Below are positions 8,599-18,674 of a stretch of DNA of 64,000 nucleotides, one piece after another. This DNA comes from Alloactinosynnema sp. L-07 (GTDB lineage Bacteria; Actinomycetota; Actinomycetes; Mycobacteriales; Pseudonocardiaceae). The position numbers and the translations under genes are program-made. The stretch spans positions 4,588,001 through 4,652,000 of the forward strand of contig NZ_LN850107.1 in assembly GCF_900070365.1 (NCBI RefSeq). The letters are read 5' to 3'. The notes beneath the pieces were generated by a model. The model did no database searches, was not told where the DNA came from, and was given only the letters and a program-made list of their open reading frames with translations. Each line of letters begins with the position of its first letter. Positions within the stretch are counted from its first letter, which is position 1.

Positions 8599-9906
8599 AT
8601 GACCAGTCGAACAACGCAGCTGCTGGCGGGCCTGTCCGCCGTAGCGCTGATAGCGACCGGCTGCGGCCGAGGTGACTCCGGTGGCGGCGGTGGCGGCGGC
8701 GGTGACGGGGCCGTCAAGACCGACGTGGGTGTCACCGCCGAGCCGTGCAAGGACGCGCCCGACCTGAAGAAGGGCTGCATCTTCCTCGGCACGATCTCCG
8801 ACCTGACCTCCGGCCCGTTCAAGGCGCTGGCGGTGCCGATCACCGAGGCGCAGAAGAAGTTCTGGGAGCGGGTGAACAAGTCCGGCGGCATCGACGGCTA
8901 CGGCGTCGACGTCACGACCTACGTCCGCGACAACAAGTACAACCCCGAGACCCACAACCAGGTCTACCAGGAGATCAAGAGCAAGGTGCTCGGCCTGGCG
9001 CAGACCCTCGGCTCGCCGACGACGGCGGCGATCATCGACGACCTGCGGGACAACAAGATCGTGTCCGTACCCGCTTCGTGGACCTCGGCATGGGGGTTCG
9101 AGGACGTGATCCTGGAATCGGGCACCAACTACTGTCTGGAGTCGATGAACGCGATCGACTACGCGGTCGAGCAGTTCAAGCCCAAGTCCGTGATGGCCGT
9201 GCACTACCCCGGCGACTACGGCGAGGACGCGGCCGCGGGCGCCAAGGTGGCCGCGGAGAAGAACGGCCTCACGTTCGAGGCGGTGGAGACCGCCTCCGGG
9301 CAGGACAACCAGGCGGGGGCGATCAACTCCGTCCTCACCAAGAAGCCCGACCTGGTCATCCTGACGACCGGCCCGACCGACGCGGCGGTGATCGTCGGCC
9401 AGACCGCGGCCCGCGGCTACACCGGCAAGTACATCGGCACCAGCCCGACGTGGAACCCTGGCCTGCTCAAGAGCCCGGCGGCTCCCGCGTTCAAGGCCCT
9501 CTACCTGCAGTCCGGCCCATGGGAGACGTTCACCTCCGACACCCCAGGGCACAAGGTCATGCGGGAGACGCTCGGCACCGGGGTCACCGGCAACGACGGC
9601 TACACCGCGGGCTGGGTGTGGTCCTACCCGCTGCGGACCGCGCTGCAGAAGGCCGTCGCGAACAAGGACCTGACCAGGGACGGCCTGCTCAAGGCCGTCA
9701 AGCAGTTGGACAAGGTCGATTATGAGGGCATGCTGCCCGCATCGGCGGGCAACTTCACCGGCGACGCCAACAAGGGCGTGGTCCGCGAGATAATGATCGC
9801 CAAGCCGGACGACGCCTCGCCCACCGGCGTCAGCACCGTGAAACCGTTCTTCGTCGGCCCGACCGCGAAGGACTACAAGTTCGACAAGCCGTGCTTCCAG
9901 AGCTGA
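8599..9906 (+). CDS. Liv-type substrate-binding lipoprotein
   Basis: 435 residues. A lipoprotein signal ends at LIATGC, with Cys near residue 23, followed by a flexible linker of eight consecutive glycines. The rest is a periplasmic-binding-protein type I fold as in LivK/LivJ (receptor-family ligand-binding region), with no GPCR-like extras. It would hang from the outer face of the membrane and deliver substrate to LivH/LivM. It lies 31 bases after livM and is followed by a strong terminator, so it closes the operon. The ligand is unknown; the co-encoded CoA ligase argues for a carboxylic acid. Confidence 0.9.
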   Translation: MTSRTTQLLAGLSAVALIATGCGRGDSGGGGGGGGDGAVKTDVGVTAEPCKDAPDLKKGCIFLGTISDLTSGPFKALAVPITEAQKKFWERVNKSGGIDGYGVDVTTYVRDNKYNPETHNQVYQEIKSKVLGLAQTLGSPTTAAIIDDLRDNKIVSVPASWTSAWGFEDVILESGTNYCLESMNAIDYAVEQFKPKSVMAVHYPGDYGEDAAAGAKVAAEKNGLTFEAVETASGQDNQAGAINSVLTKKPDLVILTTGPTDAAVIVGQTAARGYTGKYIGTSPTWNPGLLKSPAAPAFKALYLQSGPWETFTSDTPGHKVMRETLGTGVTGNDGYTAGWVWSYPLRTALQKAVANKDLTRDGLLKAVKQLDKVDYEGMLPASAGNFTGDANKGVVREIMIAKPDDASPTGVSTVKPFFVGPTAKDYKFDKPCFQS

Positions 9907-9914
9907 GGTAAGCG

Positions 9915-9955
9915 CGTCAGGGTGCCCGACCGTGTCCGGGTCGGGCACCCTGACG
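9915..9955 (+). terminator. Terminator of the liv operon
   Basis: CGTCAGGGTGCCCGACC (9915-9931) and its exact complement (9939-9955) form a 17-bp perfect stem with a 7-base loop, starting 8 bases after the binding-protein stop. There is no long T run, as is common in high-GC actinomycetes. Confidence 0.8.
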
Positions 9956-9972
9956 TGTGGCACGATCGGGAC

Positions 9973-10413
9973 GTGACCAGTACACCGACCGCGGCGCAGC
10001 TGCGTGACCTCGCGCGGTTGCGTCGGGTTCGTGATCGGATCGACCGGGAGTACGCGCAGCCGCTGGATGTCGAGGCGCTCGCGCGGGGGGCGCACATGTC
10101 GGCCGGACATCTCAGCCGGGAGTTTCGCCGCGCTTACGGTGAGTCACCGTACGGGTACCTCATGACGCGGCGGATCGAGCGGGCGATGGCGTTGCTGCGG
10201 CGGGGCGACCTGAGCGTCACCGAGGTCTGTTTCGCGGTCGGGTGCTCGTCGCTGGGGACCTTCAGCACCCGGTTCACCGAGTTGGTCGGGGTGCCGCCCA
10301 GTACCTACCGGCAGCAGGCGGCGCAGGCGACGGTAGGGATGCCCGCGTGTGTGGCCAAGCAGGTCACCAGACCGATCAGGAATCGAGAAGCGCGGGCGCA
10401 GAGCCGCACCTAA
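9973..10413 (+). CDS. AraC-type DNA-binding regulator, stand-alone HTH domain
   Basis: 146 residues from the GTG at 9973; the longer frame from 9922 would start inside the terminator stem. Almost the whole protein is the double helix-turn-helix of AraC/XylS regulators: LDVEALARGAHMSAGHLSRE, then LLRRGDLSVTEVCFAVGCSS. No ligand-binding domain is present. The C-terminus is short and basic. The gene stops 10 bases before the VOC protein gene, forming an AraC-VOC pair of a type common in actinomycetes. It may sense a compound through the VOC protein or respond by its own level; neither is shown. Confidence 0.85.
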   Translation: MTSTPTAAQLRDLARLRRVRDRIDREYAQPLDVEALARGAHMSAGHLSREFRRAYGESPYGYLMTRRIERAMALLRRGDLSVTEVCFAVGCSSLGTFSTRFTELVGVPPSTYRQQAAQATVGMPACVAKQVTRPIRNREARAQSRT

Positions 10414-10423
10414 TGTGGCCGCC

Positions 10424-10834
10424 ATGGACATCACCATTCACTCGAGTTTCCTTCCACAGGACGACCCGGACGCCGCGCTGGCGTTCTATCGGGACACTCT
10501 CGGCTTCGAGGTCCGCAACGACGTCGGCTACCAGGGGATGCGGTGGATCACCGTCGGCCCTGTCGGCCAGCCCAACACGTCCATCGTCCTGCATCCGCCC
10601 GCGGCGAACCCCGGCATCACCGACGACGAGCGCGCCACGATCGCCGAGATGATGGCCAAGGGCACCTACGCGGGCATCAACCTGGCCACAAAGGACCTCG
10701 ACAGCCTCTTCGAACGCCTCCAGGCGGGCGACGCCGAGGTCGTCCAGGAGCCGACCGACCAGCCCTACGGGGTTCGTGACTGCGCGTTCCGCGATCCGGC
10801 GGGCAACATGGTCCGCATCCAGGAACTGCGCTGA
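10424..10834 (+). CDS. VOC-superfamily (glyoxalase/bleomycin-resistance fold) protein
   Basis: 136 residues made of two beta-alpha-beta-beta-beta units: FYRDTLGFEVRNDVGYQGMRW in the first half, and LFERLQAGDAEVVQEPTDQP to FRDPAGNMVRIQEL in the second. The superfamily includes glyoxalase I, extradiol dioxygenases and drug-binding resistance proteins; metal ligands cannot be assigned with confidence. It sits between the AraC regulator and the UvrA-like ATPase, which suggests a small drug-response unit. Confidence 0.8.
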   Translation: MDITIHSSFLPQDDPDAALAFYRDTLGFEVRNDVGYQGMRWITVGPVGQPNTSIVLHPPAANPGITDDERATIAEMMAKGTYAGINLATKDLDSLFERLQAGDAEVVQEPTDQPYGVRDCAFRDPAGNMVRIQELR

Positions 10835-10866
10835 GTCGTAGCCCCACCGAACAGATGGAGATGAGC

Positions 10867-13254
<2,388 letters not shown>

Positions 13255-13259
13255 CCTCC

Positions 13260-13295
13260 CCGGGCTGGCGGCAGCACCATGTCCCGCCAGCCCGG
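13260..13295. terminator. Bidirectional terminator between uvrA-like and doxX-like genes
   Basis: CCGGGCTGGCGG (13260-13271) pairs perfectly with CCGCCAGCCCGG (13284-13295) across a 12-base loop. It lies between two convergent genes, 5 bases after one stop and 3 before the other. Confidence 0.75.
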
Positions 13296-13298
13296 CGG

Positions 13299-13790
13299 TC
13301 ACCCGCGCACTGCGCCCTTCTCGGCGGTGTCGCGGCTGCGGCTGAACGCCGACCGGTAGTGCACGACCAGCGCGATTGTGGCGACCAAGAAGACGACCTG
13401 CATGGCGGTCCGGGGGGCCAGCTGATCGCCGAACGACGGCGAGAGGCCGTGGTTGGCGGCGTAGATGTTGGCCGGGAACATGCCCACGAGCATGGCGGTG
13501 AGACCGGCCGCCGCCCACGGCGCGGTGGGTCGCCAGAGGACGCCGACGGCACCGGCCAGTTCGAGGATTCCGGTGACGGTGACGAGCAGGGCCGGGGCGG
13601 GCAGGTCGGGCGGGACCATCCGGATCAGCTCCTCCCGCATGCCGACGAAGTGGGCGATGCCGGTGGCGGTGAACATGGCCGCGACGCCGCCGCGCAGGGG
13701 GTTCGGCCAGGGGCGCAGGGGTCGAACGCCCACGCGGCCCAGCGCGAACAGGGCCAGGGTCGTGACGATCAGGATGATCAGCGGTGCCAT
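13299..13790 (-). CDS. DoxX-family membrane protein
   Basis: 163 residues. The start at 13790 is chosen because AGAGGAA lies just upstream; an earlier ATG at 13853 would put the operator inside the gene. Four hydrophobic helices are visible, with the family traits [18 protein letters not shown] and [20 protein letters not shown]. DoxX-like proteins are small inner-membrane proteins of uncertain function, in some cases tied to redox or thiol stress. It is divergent from a TetR gene and shares two palindromic operators with it. Confidence 0.85.
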   Translation of the reverse strand: MAPLIILIVTTLALFALGRVGVRPLRPWPNPLRGGVAAMFTATGIAHFVGMREELIRMVPPDLPAPALLVTVTGILELAGAVGVLWRPTAPWAAAGLTAMLVGMFPANIYAANHGLSPSFGDQLAPRTAMQVVFLVATIALVVHYRSAFSRSRDTAEKGAVRG

Positions 13791-13811
13791 GTCGGCGTTC
13801 CTCTCGGTGAA

Positions 13812-13860
13812 CTTGTCAGTGACAAGATTGCCCTCCGACTGCCATCTTGTCAATGACTAG
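13812..13860. promoter_or_regulatory. Two TetR operators in the doxX/tetR divergent promoter
   Basis: CTTGTCA-G-TGACAAG (13812-13826) is a perfect 7-1-7 palindrome. CTTGTCA-A-TGACTAG (13846-13860) is a near-copy with one mismatch per half-site. The centres are 34 bases apart and lie 22 bases from the doxX start and 14 bases from the tetR start, so one regulator dimer pair could repress both genes. Confidence 0.65.
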
Positions 13861-13873
13861 ATAGAGTGGCGCC

Positions 13874-14431
13874 ATGACGAAGCGGGCCTATCACCACGGC
13901 GATCTGCGGCGGGCGGTGCTGGCGGCGGCGGTGGAAGCGATCACCGAGCACGGAACCGGCGGGGTGAGCCTGCGCGACCTGGCCCGGCGGGCCGGGGTGT
14001 CCCACGCCGGGCCGGTGCACCACTTCGGCGACAAGGCGGGGCTGCTGACGGCCATCGCCGCCGAGGGATACGGGCTGCTGGCCGACGCACTGGTCTCAGC
14101 GTGGGCGGCGAGTGAGGACTTCCGGGAGGTGGGGGTGGCCTATGTGCGGTTCGCGATCGGGCACCGGGCGCACTTCGAGGTGATGTTCCGGCCTGACCTG
14201 TATCACGCCGATGACTCTGAGGTGGTGGCCGCGCGCGAACGGGCGAACACAGAGCTGACGCGCGGGGTAGGGACCGTCGCGGGCGATGCGGACCCTGGGC
14301 TGGCCGCCGTCGCCGCGTGGTCACTGATGCACGGTTTCGCCACGCTATGGATCACCGGGGCGATGTCCGATGTGGACCGCGACCCAGAAGGTCTCGCCCG
14401 CTCAATCGCGGGCGTCCTGTTCAGCGGCTAA
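13874..14431 (+). CDS. TetR/AcrR-family regulator, divergent from doxX-like gene
   Basis: 185 residues. The N-terminal HTH contains GVSLRDLARRAGVSHAGPVH, and the C-terminal ligand domain contains GHRAHFEVMFRPDL and WSLMHGFATLWI, as in TetR proteins of the WHG class. It is transcribed away from the DoxX-like gene across a promoter with two matching palindromes, so it most likely represses both. Immediately after its stop the long nested palindrome begins. Confidence 0.85.
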   Translation: MTKRAYHHGDLRRAVLAAAVEAITEHGTGGVSLRDLARRAGVSHAGPVHHFGDKAGLLTAIAAEGYGLLADALVSAWAASEDFREVGVAYVRFAIGHRAHFEVMFRPDLYHADDSEVVAARERANTELTRGVGTVAGDADPGLAAVAAWSLMHGFATLWITGAMSDVDRDPEGLARSIAGVLFSG

Positions 14432-14445
14432 CCCTGCAAGCCCGC

Positions 14446-14874
14446 CCTTGCTTTGCTTGTGGGACCAAAGGTCCCTGCACTTCCCCCAGCACCCTCGTCC
14501 TGGCAATCCCTTGTCCGGAAGCAGCGCTGTCAAGGGTCAGCTCGCTGATCGCGCAGCGACGCCGCAGGCGCCCTTGACAGCGCTGCTTCCGGACAAGACG
14601 CTAGAAAACGAGGGAGCGACCCCAGCAGTCGAAGAACGAATGAGTGCACTCATTCGTTGTGCGCCGACGAGTGCACTCGTCCGGGCTCCGAAGACCGGGC
14701 CGCTCCCTCGTCAATCAGCGTCTTATCCGGAAGCAGGCCTGTCAATGGCGCCTGCGGCGTCGCTGCGCGATCAGCAAGCTGACCATTGACAGGCCTGCTT
14801 CCGGATAAGGGATTGCCAGGACGAGGGTGCAGGGGGAAGTGCAGGGACCTGCGGTCCCTAAAGCAAAAGCAAGG
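14446..14874. repeat. Nested long palindrome of about 430 bp between convergent genes
   Basis: The left arm (14446-14618) is, at about 90 percent by eye, the reverse complement of the right arm (14701-14874). Each arm also folds on itself: a 27-bp perfect stem at 14510-14536 with 14571-14597, and one at 14722-14748 with 14783-14809. GGGACC-NNN-GGTCCC hairpins (14461-14475 and 14844-14858) sit near the outer ends. The arms differ at four stem pairs, and each change is matched on the other side of its own stem. The 82-base centre holds two perfect palindromes sharing GAGTGCACTC (14635-14658 and 14666-14681). It fills the whole gap between the TetR gene and the convergent NUDIX gene. No coding frame is credible in it. 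Confidence 0.85.
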
Positions 14875-14879
14875 CGCGC

Positions 14880-15443
14880 CTAGGCGCGCTCGTGCAGCGT
14901 CAACAGTAGGTATGCGGCCACTGTGGAATCGTCGCGAATCTGGCCTGACTTGATCATCCGTTCAAACTCCGCGCGCGGGAACCAGCGGTGGCGCATGTCC
15001 TGTTCCTCGTGTTCGCGCCGGGGCAGGCCCGCCGCCAAGTCCGTAGCCAGGAACACCGTGCACAGCTCCCCGCTGGCCCCGTGCCAGGAGTGGAGTGTGC
15101 CGAGTTCGGTCCACGACCGCGCCGTCACGCCGGTCTCCTCGGCCAACTCAGCACGGGCCAGTTCCTCCGCCGTGCCCGTTCGGCCCTGCGGGAAGGTCCC
15201 CTGCGGAAACTCCCAATGCCGCCCGCCAGTCGGGTACCGATACTGCTCAACCATATGGAAGCCACCGCGCTCCGCCGCGATGACCACGGCGAAGTCGGGG
15301 CGGTCAACCACCGAGTAGATGCCTCGGGTGCCGTCCGGGCGCTCGATGACGTCCTCACGCACAGACAGCCACGGATTGCGATAAATCTCGCGCGTCGACA
15401 CGGTCCGGATGGTGCCGGGCACTGGCTCTGCGGGCTGGGCCAT
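14880..15443 (-). CDS. NUDIX hydrolase, ADP-ribose pyrophosphatase-like
   Basis: 187 residues from the ATG at 15443, which is preceded by GGTGG; the frame stays open far upstream only because it lies antisense to the dehydrogenase gene. The fold start EIYRNPWLSVREDVIERPDG and the box region from GTFPQGRTGTAEEL to ELAEETGVT resemble ADP-ribose/ADP-sugar pyrophosphatases. The NUDIX box is imperfect: AELAEETG stands for RELxEETG, and the loop before it is about two residues longer than usual. It may clear a nucleoside-diphosphate sugar, which would fit the sugar-nucleotide genes next door, but that is inference. Confidence 0.8.
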   Translation of the reverse strand: MAQPAEPVPGTIRTVSTREIYRNPWLSVREDVIERPDGTRGIYSVVDRPDFAVVIAAERGGFHMVEQYRYPTGGRHWEFPQGTFPQGRTGTAEELARAELAEETGVTARSWTELGTLHSWHGASGELCTVFLATDLAAGLPRREHEEQDMRHRWFPRAEFERMIKSGQIRDDSTVAAYLLLTLHERA

Positions 15444-15621
15444 CGCGCTACCACCGTTCCTCGCTCGCCGACCGCTCGTCCCGAACGGTAATCGTCGCGG
15501 CGGACGGGCTCCCACCTCACCGATGCTGCATTCGGGGCGGGGGCAACTCAGGAGATGCCTGGCGCACGCGGCGGTGAGGACGATCGTGGTGAGCCCGTAT
15601 TGTCTTCGATTGGAGACGCAG

Positions 15622-17046
15622 ATGCGTTTTCTCTCCGACCACACCGATCCCACCGTTGCGGTCATCGGCTTCGGGTATGTGGGTTCCTGCATCGCCGCGA
15701 CCCTGGCCGAACGCGGGTTCGACGTCGTCGGGATCGACACCGATCCACGGCTGGTCGAGGAGCTCGACCGGCGGGAGTGCCGGTTCAACGAGCACGGTCT
15801 CGCCGAGATGCTGTTCGCGGGCCTGGACTCCGGGCGGCTGCGGGTGACCACCGACACCGGCGAGGTCGGTGCCGCCGACGTCGTGCTGATCACCGTCGGC
15901 ACACCCGTGCGCGACGACGGCTCGCTGGCCGACGCGCAGTTGCGGGGGGCCGCGCTGGAGTTGAGCAAGCACCTGCGTCCCGGGCAGTTGGTCGTGCTCA
16001 AGTCCACGGTGCCGCCCGGTACAACGCGCAACCTGCTTGGCCCGCTGTTGGAGACGCGGGGGCTGGTGGCGGGCAAGGACTTCGGGCTGGCCTTCACCCC
16101 GGAGCGGCTCGCGGAGGGCACCGCCCTGCAGGAGCTGCGCACCTTCCCGATCGTCGCGAGTGGACTGACCGAGGACTGCGCCGCGTCGGTCGGCGAGCTG
16201 TGGCGGCGCACTCTGGGCGTCGAGATCCTGCCGATGGACACCCTGGAGGCCGCCGAGATCGTGAAGCTGGCCGACAACTGGTGGATCGACCTCAACATCG
16301 CCATGGCCAACGAGCTGGCCAAGCTGTGCGCGCTCTACGGCGCCGACGTGCTCGACGTGATCGCCGCGGCGAACACCATCCCCAAGGGCAAGGGCAACGT
16401 CAACATTCTGATGCCGAGCGTCGGCGTCGGCGGGTCGTGTCTGACCAAGGACCCGTGGATGGTGTGGCGCACCGCCGACGAGCACGGCGTGCGGATCCAG
16501 ACCGCGGCGGCGGGCAGGCAGGTCAACGCCGGGATGCCGGAGTACACCGCAGAGCTGGTCTTCGACGAGCTGGCCAAGCTCGGCAAGGAACCGGCGGCGT
16601 CCACAGTGGCCGTGCTGGGCCTGGCGTTCAAGAACGACACCGGCGACCTGCGCGCCACCCCGACCCAGGGCGTGATCGAGACCCTGGTCGCCAACGGCGC
16701 CACCGTGCGCCTCTACGACCCACTGGTCGACCAGGCGGCCGCGGCCACGCTGTTCGGCCAGGACCTGGAGACCTCCCTGGACGACACGGTGCGCGGCGCC
16801 GACTGTGTCGCGATCCTGGCTCTGCACCGGGACTTCCACGACATCGACTTCGCCGCGCTCCCGGTCGCCGAGTCGTGCCTGCTGTTCGACGGTCGCGCCT
16901 ACTACCCGAAGGACAAGATCGCCGAGCTGCGCGCGGCCGGGTACGCCTACCGCGGCATCGGCCGCGGCGAGACCCCGGTGACCATGCGGGCCACGCGCCG
17001 GGTCGCCCCCGTCGGGTCGAACACCCGCTATTTGGAAGCCAGCTAA
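15622..17046 (+). CDS. UDP-glucose/GDP-mannose dehydrogenase-family nucleotide-sugar dehydrogenase
   Basis: 474 residues from the ATG at 15622, with GGAGA at 15612-15616. The N-terminal Rossmann motif is IGFGYVGS; the central helix domain follows; the catalytic cysteine is Cys273 in GGSCLTKDPW; the C-terminal domain has the conserved LGLAFKNDTGDLR. The family oxidises the C6 alcohol of an NDP-sugar to the uronic acid with two NAD+. The PSVGVGGSCLTKD context is closer to UDP-ManNAc/UDP-GlcNAc-type dehydrogenases than to classic UDP-glucose dehydrogenase, from memory. It lies 31 bases before a DHA2 pump gene, with an RmlA gene next, so the trio may form one unit. Confidence 0.85.
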   Translation: MRFLSDHTDPTVAVIGFGYVGSCIAATLAERGFDVVGIDTDPRLVEELDRRECRFNEHGLAEMLFAGLDSGRLRVTTDTGEVGAADVVLITVGTPVRDDGSLADAQLRGAALELSKHLRPGQLVVLKSTVPPGTTRNLLGPLLETRGLVAGKDFGLAFTPERLAEGTALQELRTFPIVASGLTEDCAASVGELWRRTLGVEILPMDTLEAAEIVKLADNWWIDLNIAMANELAKLCALYGADVLDVIAAANTIPKGKGNVNILMPSVGVGGSCLTKDPWMVWRTADEHGVRIQTAAAGRQVNAGMPEYTAELVFDELAKLGKEPAASTVAVLGLAFKNDTGDLRATPTQGVIETLVANGATVRLYDPLVDQAAAATLFGQDLETSLDDTVRGADCVAILALHRDFHDIDFAALPVAESCLLFDGRAYYPKDKIAELRAAGYAYRGIGRGETPVTMRATRRVAPVGSNTRYLEAS

Positions 17047-17076
17047 GACACTTCGATGATCGCAGAAGGAGCACCC

Positions 17077-18642
17077 GTGCACACGTCCTCCGCGGCAGAC
17101 CAGGGCGAACGAGCGGGACGGCGGGAGATGGTGGGCCTGGCCGTGCTGGCCCTGCCCACCATCCTGCTGGCCCTGGACATGAGCGTGCTCTACCTCGCGC
17201 TGCCGCATCTGGGCTCCGACCTGGGCGCCGACAGCGTGCAGCAGCTGTGGATCATCGACATCTACGGGTTCATGATCGCGGGCTTGCTCGTCACCATGGG
17301 CCGCCTGGGCGACCTGGTCGGCCGCAGGCGGCTTCTACTCATCGGCTCGGCCGCGTTCGCCGTCGCATCGATCCTGGCCGCCTACTCCACCGACGCGGAG
17401 ATGCTCATCGCCGCCAGGGCGTTGCTCGGGATCGCGGGCTCCACGCTGATGCCATCGACGCTGTCCCTGCTCACGCAGATGTTCAAGGACCCCAAGCAGC
17501 AGGCCATGGCGATCGGCGTCTGGATGGGATGTTTCCTCGGCGGCACGATCTTCGGCCCGATCATCGGCGGGGTCATGCTGGAGTACTTCTGGTGGGGCTC
17601 GGTGTTCCTGCTGGCACTGCCGGTCGCCGTGCTCCTGCTGGCCATCGGGCCCAAGACGCTGCCCGAGTACCGAAACCCCGACGCGGGCCGGATCGACATG
17701 GCCAGCGTGGGACTCTCGCTGGCGGGGATCCTGCCGTTCATCTACGGGCTCAAGGAGATCTCGCGCAACGGCCCGAGCGCCCTGGCGATCCTGGCCGTCG
17801 TCGTGGGCGTGGTCTTCGGCGCGCTGTTCCTGCGCCGCCAGCGCGCGCTGCCCAATCCGCTGCTGGACCTGCGACTGTTCCGCGACCGCACGTTCAGCGC
17901 GGCGATCACGATGACCAGCTTCTCCGGGTTGCTGTCCGGGGCGTTCCTGTTCGTCTACATGTACCTGCAGCTGGTCGAGGAGCTGCCGCCGCTGAAGGCC
18001 GCGCTGTGGATGATCCCGATGGGCTTGACCACGCTGGTCAGCCTCCAGGTGGCGCCGGTGCTCGCGCGCAGATTCCGACCCGGATACGTGATGGCGGTCG
18101 GGCTGCTGATCGTGGCCGCGGGCTACGTCGCCGTCGCGCAGGTCGGCGGCGAGGGCGACCTTGGGCTGTTGGTGGGCGGGCTGGTCGCGGTGTCGGCGGG
18201 CATCGGCCCGGCCGCCGGGCTGGCGGCCACCCTGGTCATGGGCTCGGTGTCGCAGGAGAAGTCGGGCTCGGCCGCGGCGGTGAACGAGACCTCCGCGGAG
18301 TTCGGCGTCGCGATGGGCGTGGCGGTGATCGGCATGCTGGGCATGTCGGTCTACCGCGGCGAGGTCAGCGAGGCGATGCCGTCCGGGCTGCCCGCCGACG
18401 TGGCCGAGGCCGCTCGGGAGAGCGCCGCCGGGGCCGCGACCGCCGTGCGGCAGCTCGACGGACAGGCGGCGGTCGACCTGACCACCGCGGCACACAACGC
18501 CCTGGCCAGCGCGCTGAACAGCACCGCGTGGGTCACCGCCGCGGTCACCTTCGGCCTGGCGATCCTGGCCGCCACCGCCCTGCGACACGTGCTCCCGACC
18601 GGCAAGGCCGCCGAGCAGCCCGCGGTGACCGAGTCCGCCTGA
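17077..18642 (+). CDS. DHA2-family MFS drug exporter (14 helices)
   Basis: 521 residues from the GTG at 17077, which has AAGGAG at 17066-17071; the ATG at 17056 has no ribosome site. About 14 hydrophobic segments. The DHA2 marks are LDMSVLYLALPHL in helix 1, GRLGDLVGRRRLL as motif A, and a long C-terminal extension. It would export a drug-like compound by proton antiport. It is a paralogue of the two pumps at 49.6 and 51.2 kb, sharing segments such as FWWGSVFLL and ALLGIAGSTLMPSTLSL. It lies between the dehydrogenase and RmlA genes. Confidence 0.88.
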   Translation: MHTSSAADQGERAGRREMVGLAVLALPTILLALDMSVLYLALPHLGSDLGADSVQQLWIIDIYGFMIAGLLVTMGRLGDLVGRRRLLLIGSAAFAVASILAAYSTDAEMLIAARALLGIAGSTLMPSTLSLLTQMFKDPKQQAMAIGVWMGCFLGGTIFGPIIGGVMLEYFWWGSVFLLALPVAVLLLAIGPKTLPEYRNPDAGRIDMASVGLSLAGILPFIYGLKEISRNGPSALAILAVVVGVVFGALFLRRQRALPNPLLDLRLFRDRTFSAAITMTSFSGLLSGAFLFVYMYLQLVEELPPLKAALWMIPMGLTTLVSLQVAPVLARRFRPGYVMAVGLLIVAAGYVAVAQVGGEGDLGLLVGGLVAVSAGIGPAAGLAATLVMGSVSQEKSGSAAAVNETSAEFGVAMGVAVIGMLGMSVYRGEVSEAMPSGLPADVAEAARESAAGAATAVRQLDGQAAVDLTTAAHNALASALNSTAWVTAAVTFGLAILAATALRHVLPTGKAAEQPAVTESA

Positions 18643-18674
18643 CCCGTACCGACGACACCGACGAACGGATCGTG

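Noticed and set aside
15555..18674. Long in-frame extension upstream of rmlA
   Set aside because: It runs out of frame through the dehydrogenase and pump genes; the RmlA domain starts at the ATG at 18675.
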